Shown one piece after another: positions 17,497 to 27,800 of a DNA stretch of 50,258 nucleotides (the first letter of the stretch is position 1; each line of letters opens with the position of its first letter). The notes under the pieces were generated by a model. That model worked only from the letters and a program-made list of their open reading frames with translations. It was not told where the DNA came from and made no database searches. A program made the translations under genes and the position numbers. The stretch spans positions 1-50,258 of the forward strand of contig NZ_JAKLTR010000029.1 in NCBI RefSeq assembly GCF_022012415.1, read 5' to 3'. The stretch is from Terrimonas ginsenosidimutans (GTDB lineage Bacteria; Bacteroidota; Bacteroidia; Chitinophagales; Chitinophagaceae).

Positions 17497-18534
17497 TTAT
17501 TTTGATCGGGTGTTTTTGGGCTGGATCCTTAAGGATGATTCGCGTATATGAAGTTTGGGTTTCAGTGTTTCTTCCACATCGCTCATGTCGCCGTCATGAT
17601 GCATGCTTTCGATAAAGAGTTTGGCGGCAACTTTTCCGAGTTCGAAAGCCGGCTGATCCACACTGGAAATGCCAGGCGTTACGAGGCTGGTTATAGGTTC
17701 ATTATTAAAACCTACCAATCCGATGTCATGCGGCATCTTTAGTCCCCGTTCTTTGATAGCGAGCATCGCGCCGATCGCCATACGGTCACTAATGGTGAAA
17801 ATGGCATCGGGTCTTTTCTTCATGCTGAGCAGCTCCTGTGTTGCAATGAAAGCGTATTGCTGATTGAAATCACAATGAATGATCAGATCGGGATCCGGTT
17901 TGAGTTTGTATTTTTTCAACGCAGCGAGATAACCATCCATACGTTCATTGCTGATACCGAGATTTTTTGGACCGGCAAGAATGGCGATGCGTTTATAACC
18001 TTGTTCTACCAGGTGTTCTGTGGCCTGAAACCCTCCGTCGAAATTATCAAGCCGTACACGGGGAGCCATCAAAAAGGGTGTGACGCGGTCAAACACTACC
18101 ATTGGCATCTTTTTCTCCTGGATCTTCTTGAAATGGTCGAACACTTTTGTTTCACTGGATACGGAAATAATAAATCCATCTACAAGACTGTCCAGTAGGC
18201 GCCGGGTATTGACGATCTCTCTTCCGAACGACTCATTGCTCTGACAAACCATTACGGTGTAACCGGCTTCGAGTGCAACCTCATCAATACCTTTCACCAT
18301 TGACGCCATTACGTAATCCAGGTTGGGAACAATCACGCCGATATTATGTGTTTGCTTTTGTTTGAGGCTTAGAGCAAGCTTGTTTGGTTGATAATTGAGC
18401 TCTTCAGACAGCGCCATTACGGCTTTCCTGGTTTCGATGTTTACATCTGGAGCGTTGCGCATTGCACGTGATACAGTAGAGGTTGAAACGTTCAGCGTCC
18501 TCGCAATGTCTTTGATCGTTGCCGGTTTATCCAT
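17497..18534 (-). CDS. LacI-family transcriptional regulator of the alginate locus
   Basis: The 345-residue regulator has the LacI helix-turn-helix at residues 5-26 (TIKDIARTLNVSTSTVSRAM), the hinge helix with YQPNKLALSL, and a periplasmic-binding-protein-like sensor domain starting at IGVIVPNLDY. It is the first gene of the lacI-PL6 pair and diverges from the SDR-PL17-kdgF series, so it probably controls both directions. A likely effector is an alginate breakdown product such as DEH or KDG. A CCGG-centred palindrome at 18581-18612 is the best operator candidate. It starts at the ATG 18532-18534. Confidence 0.95.
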   Translation of the reverse strand: MDKPATIKDIARTLNVSTSTVSRAMRNAPDVNIETRKAVMALSEELNYQPNKLALSLKQKQTHNIGVIVPNLDYVMASMVKGIDEVALEAGYTVMVCQSNESFGREIVNTRRLLDSLVDGFIISVSSETKVFDHFKKIQEKKMPMVVFDRVTPFLMAPRVRLDNFDGGFQATEHLVEQGYKRIAILAGPKNLGISNERMDGYLAALKKYKLKPDPDLIIHCDFNQQYAFIATQELLSMKKRPDAIFTISDRMAIGAMLAIKERGLKMPHDIGLVGFNNEPITSLVTPGISSVDQPAFELGKVAAKLFIESMHHDGDMSDVEETLKPKLHIRESSLRIQPKNTRSK

Positions 18535-18861
18535 ATAGCAGGTATGAACGGTAAAGCTAATCGAAACTTCATTACGGAAATCCCGGTAGCGTTGCCGGTA
18601 ACGATGCCGGGATTGAAAAAATATAAAAATCGCGACCGATCTCGTTTCCGCTCTGATTTTTATCGCTAAATAGCCGTCTTTTTTTGAAATTTTCGAATAT
18701 GTATTCCCGGCACGTCTCCCTGTAATCGGCTTAATATTACATCCTGAAGTTTGCCATAAGGATCATTACACCAGCGAAGATCGGTTTGCTTTACCATTTA
18801 TGCGTTCCTGTTGACTCTCTTCATCTCTATCATTGATCAGATCATTTTTATAAAAACGTAT
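18535..18861. other. Divergent control region of the alginate locus
   Basis: This 327 bp space separates lacI and the SDR gene. The only strong element is the palindrome at 18581-18612. No clear TAnnTTTG promoter is visible on either strand. An in-frame ATG at 18811 could extend the SDR protein by 17 residues, but the extension is not family-like. Confidence 0.6.
18581..18612. promoter_or_regulatory. Candidate LacI operator palindrome
   Basis: The core CGTTGCCGGTAACG (18590-18603) is a near-perfect dyad centred on CCGG, and the symmetry extends outward to TCCCGG at 18581 and CCGGGA at 18607-18612. LacI-family operators typically have a central CG dyad like this. It lies 47 bp upstream of the lacI start and about 250 bp upstream of the SDR start. 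Confidence 0.6.
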
Positions 18862-19617
18862 ATGAACTCATTACAAGGAAAAGTTGCTATTGTAACAGGT
18901 GGTGCGAGAGATATCGGCCGCCAGACTTCTATCAAACTGGCTGCAGCAGGCGTGAAAGTGTGTGTCAATTATAACAGTAATCAACAGGCAGCTGAAGAAA
19001 CGTTGAACGCGATCAAACAGGCTGGCGGAACTGCTATCGCAGTGAAAGCAGATATGACAAAGTCAGCGGAAGTGTCTTCGCTGATCAATAATTGTGTAGC
19101 AGCGTTTGGGGAAAAGATCGACATTCTTGTGAATGTAGCTGGAGGGATCATGGGGCGTAAACCTTTGGCGGATCTCGATGAAGAGTTTTGGGACCTCGTC
19201 ATAGATGTAAACCTGAAATCCGCTTATCTCGCCGCGCGTGCTGCATTGCCGTATATGAGCACTGGCGGTGCGATCGTAAACTTCGCTTCACAGGCTGCGC
19301 GTGATGGCGGCGGCGGCGGAGCGATCGCATATGCTACTGCAAAAGGTGCGGTACTGACCCTTACACGCGGTCTCGCAAAAGAACTCGGGCCAAAAGGCAT
19401 TCGTGTGAATTGTGTTTCTCCGGGTATGATCAATACTGCATTTCATGATACGTTCACCAAACCAGAGATCAGGGCCAATGTTGCAAATGCCACACCATTA
19501 AAAAGGGAAGGCCAGGCTTCTGAAGTAGCCGATCTCGTTCTTTATCTTGCGAGCGACAATGCTTCCTTTATCAATGGAGAAAGTGTAGAGATCAACGGAG
19601 GTAGCTATTTTGCTTAA
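18862..19617 (+). CDS. SDR oxidoreductase, probable DEH reductase
   Basis: The 251-residue short-chain dehydrogenase has the cofactor motif TGGARDIGR (residues 12-20), NVAGG, and the catalytic Ser143-Tyr157-Lys161 set (YATAK). The C-terminal NGESVEINGG segment is classical. In alginate loci such enzymes reduce 4-deoxy-L-erythro-5-hexoseulose uronate (DEH) to 2-keto-3-deoxygluconate (KDG), which is the role assigned here from context. The start at 18862 is preferred over 18811 because residues beginning MNSLQGKVAIVTGG fit the family. PL17 follows after 21 bp. Confidence 0.88.
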   Translation: MNSLQGKVAIVTGGARDIGRQTSIKLAAAGVKVCVNYNSNQQAAEETLNAIKQAGGTAIAVKADMTKSAEVSSLINNCVAAFGEKIDILVNVAGGIMGRKPLADLDEEFWDLVIDVNLKSAYLAARAALPYMSTGGAIVNFASQAARDGGGGGAIAYATAKGAVLTLTRGLAKELGPKGIRVNCVSPGMINTAFHDTFTKPEIRANVANATPLKREGQASEVADLVLYLASDNASFINGESVEINGGSYFA

Positions 19618-19638
19618 TAAATCAGGTCAATTGCGATA

Positions 19639-21837
19639 ATGCTAAGGATACCGGTTATACTGCTTTTTTTGTTTTTGCTGACTGATGTACAGGCACAGCA
19701 TCCGCTTACTTTTTTTACAAAGGCAGAAGCCGCCAATGTAAAAAAAGAGCTGGACCGATATCCTCTGCTGCTGAAATCTTATAAAGACATCAAAATACAG
19801 GTAGATAAGCAGCTCGGAACTGATATCGATGTTCCCGTGCCCAAGGATCCGGCAGGCGGATACACGCATGACAGGCATAAAAGCAATTATATGCTGATGT
19901 TCAACAGCGGCATATTATATAATCTTACGGGTGATCTGCGTTATGCAGTACTTGTAAAAAGAATATTGCTGAAATATGCGCTGTTGAATCCAACGCTGAA
20001 AAAGCATCCGCAGGCAACAAGCAGTTCTCCCGGCCATATTTTCTGGCAGGCGTTGAATGATGCAAACTGGCTGGTCTATACCGGAATGGCCTATGATCTC
20101 GTGCAGAACAGCCTTTCTCCGGCAGAGCGAAAGACGATCGAAGACGGTGCGTTCAAACCAGAAGTTGATTTTATCACAAAAGATCTCAACAGTTGGTTCA
20201 ACCTGATCCATAATCATGGTGTATGGGCCTGTGCCGGAGTCGGCATTGTTGGCATCGCAACTGATAATAAAGAATACGTCGATATCGCACTGTATGGTAC
20301 AGCGAAGGATGGAAAGAGCGGCTTCGTTGCTCAGTTGGATGGACTCTTCTCTCCGGACGGGTATTATACCGAGGGTCCATATTATGCGCGGTATGCAATT
20401 CTTCCCTATTACATTTTCGCCAATGCGCTGCAGCACGCACGCCCTTCGCTGAAGATATTTGAACATCGTGGGCGGATATTATTAAAAGCATTGCAGGCGG
20501 CTTTACAGCAAACAAACACTGATGGGAGTTTCTTTCCTTTTAATGACGCGATAAAAGAAAAAGATTATTCAACCAGCGAGATGATCACCGCTGTTAATAT
20601 CGCCTGGACGCAATATGGTGCTGACCCGGGTTTGCTGGCAATCGCGAAAAATCAAAAACAGGTAATGCTGAATGGTGGCGGTGCTTCCATTGCCGCAGCA
20701 TTGACGGGAAAAAATGTTCCGTCTTATTATCCATATAAGTCAGTAGAATATGCGGACGGGGTAAAAGGTGATGAAGGAGGTATAGCATTGATAAGGTCCG
20801 GGAAAGAAAAAAAACTTACCACGCTTCTTTTCAAATATACCGCGCATGGTTTGTCACACGGGCATTTTGATAAACTCAATATCAGTTTATATGACCAGGG
20901 AAATGAGATCCTGAGTGATTATGGATCCGCCCGGTTTGTTGGCGTTGAGCAAAAATACGGCGGCCGCTATCTGCCCGAAAATGATAAATATGCCGCACAA
21001 ACAATAGCCCATAACACGGTTGTGGCAGACGAAACGAGTCATTTCAACGGAAGCGAAAAACAGGCGGAGAAGTTTCATGCAAACAAGCAGTTCAGTCATC
21101 TTGGAAATCCAGCAGTACAGGTCGTATCTGCTGATGCAGATAATGCTTACAGGGATGTTCGTTTGCAGAGGACTGTTTATATGCTTGGTCTGCCGGGTGA
21201 GAAAAAGTTAATGCTGGATGTATTTCATACTTATTCTAATAAAGTGCATCAGTATGATCTTCCGTTCCAGTATAAAGGTCAACTGATCTCTACATCTTTT
21301 AGATACCGGGCAGATCAAAACAATCTCCAACCTCTTGGATCAAGGAATGGATACGAATACTTGTGGAAAGAAGCGCAGGCGAGCATTGCGGATACGGTTG
21401 CCCAGTTCACGTTTCTGAACGGTCAAACTTACTACACGATCTCCACTCTTGTCAGTGATTCCGCCACACTATTTTTTACCAGAACCGGTGCGAATGATCC
21501 CGAATTCAACCTCCGCCGTGAGCCTGCCTTTATCGTTCGTCAGAACGGACAAAACAAAACCTTCATGAGCCTGCTTGAAATTCACGGAAAGATGGATCCG
21601 GTGATAGAGATCTCTTCACAGTCGTACCCATCTGTTACCCGGTTAAAGCTGATCCGTGATGATGCGGATTTTACAGTAGTACAAGCAGCGTACGGAGGTA
21701 AAGAATTGCTGATCGCTCAAAGCAATAAAGATTTTAAGGATACAGAACATACCATTAGCAATCAGGGAACAGACCTCACATGGAAAGGCCCTTACGCAGT
21801 ATGGTATGATCATAAACGGATAGGAGTGGAGAAGTGA
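19639..21837 (+). CDS. PL17 family exolytic oligoalginate lyase
   Basis: The 732-residue protein has a signal peptide (ending VQAQ), an N-terminal alpha/alpha-toroid (alginate-lyase-like) and a C-terminal heparinase II/III-like beta-sheet domain. The active-site pair Asn192-His193 is in IHNHGVWA, and the tyrosine-rich YYTEGPYYARY segment (242-252) contains the probable catalytic tyrosine, as in Alg17c. The zinc-site-like HGLSHGHFDKLN stretch starts near residue 403. PL17 enzymes release unsaturated monouronate from oligoalginate ends. The product feeds KdgF encoded 54 bp downstream. A periplasmic location is probable. Confidence 0.93.
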   Translation: MLRIPVILLFLFLLTDVQAQHPLTFFTKAEAANVKKELDRYPLLLKSYKDIKIQVDKQLGTDIDVPVPKDPAGGYTHDRHKSNYMLMFNSGILYNLTGDLRYAVLVKRILLKYALLNPTLKKHPQATSSSPGHIFWQALNDANWLVYTGMAYDLVQNSLSPAERKTIEDGAFKPEVDFITKDLNSWFNLIHNHGVWACAGVGIVGIATDNKEYVDIALYGTAKDGKSGFVAQLDGLFSPDGYYTEGPYYARYAILPYYIFANALQHARPSLKIFEHRGRILLKALQAALQQTNTDGSFFPFNDAIKEKDYSTSEMITAVNIAWTQYGADPGLLAIAKNQKQVMLNGGGASIAAALTGKNVPSYYPYKSVEYADGVKGDEGGIALIRSGKEKKLTTLLFKYTAHGLSHGHFDKLNISLYDQGNEILSDYGSARFVGVEQKYGGRYLPENDKYAAQTIAHNTVVADETSHFNGSEKQAEKFHANKQFSHLGNPAVQVVSADADNAYRDVRLQRTVYMLGLPGEKKLMLDVFHTYSNKVHQYDLPFQYKGQLISTSFRYRADQNNLQPLGSRNGYEYLWKEAQASIADTVAQFTFLNGQTYYTISTLVSDSATLFFTRTGANDPEFNLRREPAFIVRQNGQNKTFMSLLEIHGKMDPVIEISSQSYPSVTRLKLIRDDADFTVVQAAYGGKELLIAQSNKDFKDTEHTISNQGTDLTWKGPYAVWYDHKRIGVEK

Positions 21838-21891
21838 GATTGCGGAAGCGGCTTTTCCTCTCTGATTATGTCAAATTGAAAAGAATAAATT

Positions 21892-22239
21892 ATGTCAACA
21901 ACAGATGCAGTGCGGATTTTTATTTCGAATGATGACATACCCTGGGAAGTAGTGGGTGATGGGGTAAGAAGAAAGATCATGTCGTGGGACGACAAACTGA
22001 TGCTTGTTAAAGTGGAGTTTCAGCGGAATGGTGTCGGAGTGCTTCACCAACACTACCATTCACAGATCACTCATGTGGAGAGCGGTGTGTTTGAAGTAGA
22101 GATCGGTGGCGAAAAGAAAGTGCTCAAAGCAGGTGACGCGTATTACATTCCTCCGAATATATGGCATGGATGTGTGTGCATCGAGGCAGGTGTATTGATC
22201 GATGTATTCAGTCCGATGAGAGAAGATTTTATCAAATAA
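21892..22239 (+). CDS. kdgF: KdgF-type cupin, unsaturated uronate linearising enzyme
   Basis: The 115-residue single-domain cupin carries the KdgF-like metal motif HQHYHSQ (His52, His54, Gln58, with His56 between) and His92 in PPNIWHG. KdgF accelerates opening of 4,5-unsaturated monouronates from alginate or pectin to the linear ketouronate DEH. Placement between PL17 and the hexuronate-type transporter supports this assignment. There is no signal peptide, so it acts in the cytoplasm. The next gene begins 22 bp downstream. Confidence 0.9.
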   Translation: MSTTDAVRIFISNDDIPWEVVGDGVRRKIMSWDDKLMLVKVEFQRNGVGVLHQHYHSQITHVESGVFEVEIGGEKKVLKAGDAYYIPPNIWHGCVCIEAGVLIDVFSPMREDFIK

Positions 22240-22261
22240 CGAAGAAACGGTTGCCAGGCGT

Positions 22262-23545
22262 ATGAAAGTAAGAAATCTGAGGTGGTTGATCATCGGATTG
22301 ATTGGTCTCGCTACGGTCATTAATTATATTGACCGCAGCGCGATCAATATTCTATGGCCGTACATCTATAAAGAGTTTGGGATTGCGGATGCGGATAGTA
22401 AGAACGCATTGGCTATCATTACTACTTTCTTTATGATCGCCTACGCGGCTGGTCAAACCGCAACAGGCAAGATGATGGATGCGATCGGAACCCGCCTCGG
22501 CATGGTTGTGTCGATCATCGGATGGAGTATTTCTATTGCATTGCATTCAGTGGCCAGATCGCTCGCCTCTTTCAATATCTTCCGCGCGATGCTGGGATTC
22601 AGCGAAGCGGGAAACTGGCCGGGAGCTACGAAAAGCAATGCAGAATGGTTCCCGCCAAAGGAAAGGGCCATCGCGCAGGGGATCTTCGGCGCTTCTGCAT
22701 CTGCAGGATCGGTTGTCGCAGCGCCTGTGATTGCCTCCATCGCATTGGCATTTGGGTGGCGCGCAACATTTGTGGGAATTGCATTGCTCGGGGTGCTCTG
22801 GATCATCCCCTGGCTGATCGTTAATAAGAACACTCCTGATAAACATCCCTGGATCACGAAAGACGAGCAGGATCATATTAAAGGTGAAGAGTGGACACTT
22901 TTGTCCAGGGGAAACAATTCAAAAGCGTATTCATGGAAAGAATTGCTCCGCTTCAGGAATACCTGGGGAGTGATCAGCTCCCGTTTCTTCATCGATCCGG
23001 TTTGGTGGATGTTCGTGACCTGGCTGCCAACTTTCTTAAAAGAGCAGTTTGCATTCGATCTTAAACAGATCGGTGCTTTCGCATGGGTGCCGTATTTGTT
23101 TGCAGCCATCGGCGGTCTTTTGGGCGGCTTTTATTCCTCGGCCCTGGTGAAGAAAGGCGTTGACGCAACAGCTGCAAGAAAGAAAGCGATTACCATCGGA
23201 TGCGTGATCATGCTGGTGGCGCTGGCAGCCATTGCATTTTATCTGGATCAGTTGAAAGATAATGCCAATGTTGCCATTGCATTGATCAGCGCCACATTAT
23301 TCGGGTTTCAGTTCCTCATCAATAACCTCCAGACCCTGCCCTCGGATTATTTCCATGGGAAGAACGTGGGCACTGTGGCGGGGATGGGAGGAACCTCAGC
23401 AGTTGTTGGAACGATCGTGATCACGCTGCTCGTTCCGGCGCTGACCAGGACGAATTATACTTCATTTTTCGTGCTGGGTGCGTTACTTGTTCCGGTTGCC
23501 TGGGCCTGTATCATTTTCATTTCATCAAAAAAGACCAGCATGTAA
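22262..23545 (+). CDS. MFS transporter, hexuronate (ExuT)/ACS family type
   Basis: The 427-residue protein has about 12 transmembrane segments. The opening RWLIIGLIGLATVINYIDRS motif is typical of anion:cation symporters such as ExuT. A conserved loop GMVVSIIGWS and the EAGNWPGATK segment also fit. In this locus it would carry unsaturated uronate or DEH across the inner membrane, matching the cytoplasmic KdgF and SDR. Substrate choice is inferred from neighbours. It lies in the same series as kdgF and the alginate lyase gene, with 22 and 38 bp gaps. Confidence 0.92.
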   Translation: MKVRNLRWLIIGLIGLATVINYIDRSAINILWPYIYKEFGIADADSKNALAIITTFFMIAYAAGQTATGKMMDAIGTRLGMVVSIIGWSISIALHSVARSLASFNIFRAMLGFSEAGNWPGATKSNAEWFPPKERAIAQGIFGASASAGSVVAAPVIASIALAFGWRATFVGIALLGVLWIIPWLIVNKNTPDKHPWITKDEQDHIKGEEWTLLSRGNNSKAYSWKELLRFRNTWGVISSRFFIDPVWWMFVTWLPTFLKEQFAFDLKQIGAFAWVPYLFAAIGGLLGGFYSSALVKKGVDATAARKKAITIGCVIMLVALAAIAFYLDQLKDNANVAIALISATLFGFQFLINNLQTLPSDYFHGKNVGTVAGMGGTSAVVGTIVITLLVPALTRTNYTSFFVLGALLVPVAWACIIFISSKKTSM

Positions 23546-23583
23546 TTCACGAAGTATTTCTAACCATTGCTAATGCCTGCTAT

Positions 23584-24801
23584 ATGATAAATAAACTATT
23601 TCTGACAACACTGCTTGCGCTTATGGCTGTTTGTGCCGGCGCGGCAGACGCTGCTACCGATCCTCCGGCTGAACAGCCCCAGGTATTCGTGTTGAATTTA
23701 AAACGTCTTGCGGCCAGCAAGGCTGCCGTAAATGCCAAACAGGAACCAGCACTTGCCGCGTTCAATCAGTTGATCAGGGATGCTGATAAAGCCTTGAAGT
23801 TTGGTCCGGTGAGCGTGATGGAGAAAAAGAATCAGCCACCCAGTGGTGATAAGCATGACTATATGAGCCTTGCTCCTTATCACTGGCCCGATCCTTCCAA
23901 ACCGGATGGGCTTCCCTATATCAGAAAGGACGGACAAACTAACCCTGAAGTAAAAGAATATAAAGATAAAGAGTATCTGCCCGGGCTTTGCGAATCTGTT
24001 TACACTTTAGGCCTTGCCTACTATTTCTCGGGAGAGAAACTGTATGCAGATCATGCGGCAAAATTACTTCGGGTCTGGTTTCTTGATACGGCAACCAGGA
24101 TGAATCCGCACCTGAATTATGGACAGGCTATTAAGGGTGTGAATACCGGTCGCGGGTCAGGCCTTATTGATACCCGCCATTTCATTAAGCTCATTGATGG
24201 TATAGGTTTGCTGAATGGATCCTCTTCCTGGAAACAAGCAGATCTAGATGGAATGAAGGAATGGTTTACCTCTTTTCTTCAATGGATGCAGACAAGCAAG
24301 GTGGGTATGAATGAATTGAATGCACCGAATAATCACGGCGCTTGGTATGACGCTCAGCGTTTATCAATTGCCATGTTTGTCGACAGTACTGCTCTTGCGA
24401 AACGTATCGTTCAAAATGCGCAAGCCCGTCTTGATAAACAAATGGATGATGCGGGAAAGTTTCCGCTCGAATTGGAAAGAACCATTTCTCTTCACTATAC
24501 AGCCTTTGTGCTGGAGGCTTTTTTCAATATTGCCAGAGTAGCAGATAAGCTTGGTATGAATATGTGGAGTTTTGAAAGTCCATCGGGCAAATCGCTCAAA
24601 AAGGCATTTGAAGCAACGCAACCATATATTTCCGGCGCTAAAAAGTGGGACGGTCAGCAGATCAAACCTTATGAATTCGATGAGTCTTATTTTCTGCTGA
24701 TGGAAGGGGCAGAACATTTCAACTGCCGTAATTGCCGGCAGGATGTCAAAAACCTTGCAGGGAACGATGCTCCACGTTTACGAATTAACCTCTTGTACTG
24801 A
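23584..24801 (+). CDS. Alginate-lyase superfamily protein (PF05426 type), PL38 or PL5 like
   Basis: The 405-residue protein has a Sec signal peptide (cleavage near ADAA) and an alginate-lyase alpha/alpha-toroid. Characteristic segments are MSLAPYHWPDPSKPDGLPYI, VNTGRGSGLIDTRH, and NNHGAWYDAQ (near residues 248-257), which holds the Asn-His pair used for catalysis in this superfamily. The PL6/PL17 neighbours and the NNHGxWYD form favour PL38, which has been reported together with PL6 and PL17 in a Bacteroides alginate locus. PL5 mannuronate lyase is the alternative. The C-terminus has a CRNCRQD motif with two cysteines. A periplasmic location is likely. Confidence 0.85.
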   Translation: MINKLFLTTLLALMAVCAGAADAATDPPAEQPQVFVLNLKRLAASKAAVNAKQEPALAAFNQLIRDADKALKFGPVSVMEKKNQPPSGDKHDYMSLAPYHWPDPSKPDGLPYIRKDGQTNPEVKEYKDKEYLPGLCESVYTLGLAYYFSGEKLYADHAAKLLRVWFLDTATRMNPHLNYGQAIKGVNTGRGSGLIDTRHFIKLIDGIGLLNGSSSWKQADLDGMKEWFTSFLQWMQTSKVGMNELNAPNNHGAWYDAQRLSIAMFVDSTALAKRIVQNAQARLDKQMDDAGKFPLELERTISLHYTAFVLEAFFNIARVADKLGMNMWSFESPSGKSLKKAFEATQPYISGAKKWDGQQIKPYEFDESYFLLMEGAEHFNCRNCRQDVKNLAGNDAPRLRINLLY

Positions 24802-24830
24802 TAACGATTGTAAAAATTTAAACTGCTATT

Positions 24831-27800
24831 ATGAAATCTCTATGCCTGCTGTTCGTCTCGCTATGGCTTGGAAGCCTTGCGTATGGACAAAATAAAACCA
24901 TCACGGGCAAGGTAACCAATAAAGAAAATGGCGCACCATTGTCTGGAGTGAACATTCTTTCCGATAAGCAAAAAGGCGGTGTTACTACAAATGAAGAAGG
25001 AGGTTTCACGATCTCCGTTCCGGCCGCTTCGTCTACGCTTGTATTTTCTTATGTCGGGTTTACTTCACAAACTATCCTGATAGATGGAAAGACCACGATC
25101 GACGTAGTAATGGTCGCGAATGCCACCGACATGAATGAGGTGGTGGTGATCGGTTATGGGACGACTAAAAAATCCCATCTGACCGGCGCCGTCTCAAAAT
25201 TCAAGAATGAAAATTTGGAAGAAACACCAGCTTCCCGTCTCGACCAGGCATTGCAGGGGAAGATTGCCGGTGTGCAGATCCAGAATATCAGCTCTGAAGC
25301 AGGGTCTGATCCAAAAGTTCAGGTGCGTGGATTGAGTTCTATCAATGCAGGCTCAAGCCCGCTGGTTGTAGTAGATGGCCACCCTGTTCCTGATGGCCTT
25401 TCCTTTGTAAATATGGCAGATGTGGAATCGGTGGAAGTATTGAAGGATGCTGCATCTGCAGCTATTTACGGGTCACGTGGGGCAAGCGGTGTGATCATCA
25501 TTACTACGAAAAGTGGTAAAGCGGATCGTCCTAAATATGGGGTTAAATTTTCGACAGGGATAAAAACGCAATACGAGTTGTATCCCATGATGACGACCAC
25601 TGAATATACAAAACTACTTTTCGATGAAGCCGCATTGAAAGCAACCGATCCAGGCGTTCCGCCGCTGACACCAACGCAGATCATTGCGAATAATGAACGG
25701 GCTGCATACATTGTGGAACAACAGATCCGGGGTGGCGTTGGGACCGACTGGCAGCGTGAAGCATTGCGTGATGCAAACGTGAAAAACCTGCAAGTGAATG
25801 TATCCGGTGGTTCAAAAACATTGAAATATTTTCTGTCCGGTGGCTTTCAGGATGATCCGGGTATGATGTATCATAGCGAATACAAACGTTATAACCTTCG
25901 CGCAAAACTGGATGCAAATCTTAGTAAACGCGTCAAGCTTTCTTTTAATATTAATCCTTCTTACATAAAAAGAGAAAGACCTTCGGTTAACTTTATAGAC
26001 TTTGTAAGGTTCCAGTCATTCCTCCCGGTGTATCATGATGAGACCACCGCCGCGTTCGTGAACCAGGCTACTGCATGGGCAGGTATCCGTCCCGGCGATT
26101 TTGCGCAGGCCCGTCACTTTAACGCACGGGTGTACAGTGGCCTGATGCCGGATGGAACGATGTGGAATAATACAGCGGCACTTGATCCATTCAATACGGC
26201 CAATAATACACCGAAATCTGTAATGGAAACAAGGTCGATCACCTCCAATGACTATCGCGTCCTGAGCTCTGGTGATCTTTCGATCAACATTCTGCCCGGT
26301 CTTGATTTCAAGACCATGGGAAGTGTATATCTCAGCTACACCAACGCACTGGATTTTGCGAAGAGAAGCTCGAACCGTGATGGTGATGTTAACAAGGGCA
26401 TTTATAACAACAGAACGTTTGTGGATCTTCTTTCTGAGAATACCCTGAATTATGTAAAGGAATTTGGTGATCACAGTATCAATCTTCTTGCAGGCTTTAC
26501 TGCCCAGAAGACCATGATCAGGGATGAACAGATCACTGGTTTGGATTACCCAAGTGATGATATTACTACATTGAACACTGCATTACAGATCGATCAGTCC
26601 AAAGAAGCGACATATAACAACAAGAATGAGATCGGTCTTCTTTCCTGGCTTGGCCGCGCGATGTACAGCTATAAAAGCAAATATCTTGCATCTGTCAGTT
26701 ATCGTTGGGATGGCAGTTCTTATTTCGCACCGGGAAAGAAATGGGGCTCATTCCCGGCCGTTTCGTTGGGCTGGGTAATATCTGAAGAGAAATTCCTGCA
26801 AAAAGCAGATTGGATCAGCAATCTTAAAATACGCGCGAGTTACGGTGTGACGGGCAACAACCGCGTTGGATCATCTTACTTCCCTTATCTCGATCTTCTG
26901 TACTCTGCAAACTACCCTTTTGGTTCAGGTACGGGCACGCCAAACACCGGACTTCTTCCTTCCAGCACTGTACTGGCTAATCCGGATATTACCTGGGAGA
27001 GAACATTCCAGTACAACGGCGGAATTGATCTCTCCGTGATGAATAACAGACTGAGTTTTTCAATAGATGTGTATCAGTCGCGGACGGACAAGTTATTGCT
27101 GTTGCAGTCAGCCATGGGCTTTATCGGTGTACCGCAAACATGGAATAATATCGGAAGCCTCCGCAACAGGGGTATTGAATTTGAGATTACATCCAACAAC
27201 ATCCGCACGCGTGATTTCAAATGGACAACGACCGCAAACATAGCGCACAACAGGAACAAGATCGTGGAATTGGGTGATGAGGCGTATTTGCTGAACCAGG
27301 GAGAGCGTACGGAGATCTATATGAATCGCGTGGGTAATCCGCTGATCCAGTTCTATGGGTATAAAACAGATGGTGTATGGTTGTCTCAGGCACAGATAGA
27401 CGATGCAAGAGCGAAAGGTCTCAAAAGCTCGCTCAGCAATGTTTTTGTCCCCGGCGGATTGAAGCTTGTTGATACAGATGGTGACGGAGATATCGATGCG
27501 GATGACCGGATCGTAATGGGCAGCCCTTATCCATCATTTACCTGGGGTTTGAACAACACGCTCAGCTACAGATCTTTTGATCTTGGGTTTATGTTCCAGG
27601 GTGTGCAGGGTGCGAAGCTGATCAATGGCGATCCTAACTATAACGAAACAAAACGATATAACAGGAATTATAATGAGAACCGATGGTTAAGCCCTATGTT
27701 CCCGGGTGATGGTAAAACACCTTATTCAACAGTCGGTTTCAACTGGATGCTCACTGATTATGTGGTTGAAGATGCTTCCTATTACGCATTGCGTGAAGTG

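Noticed and set aside
18811-18861. Upstream start for the SDR gene
   Set aside because: The additional 17 residues are hydrophobic and not family-like; the start at 18862 places the glycine motif at the usual position.
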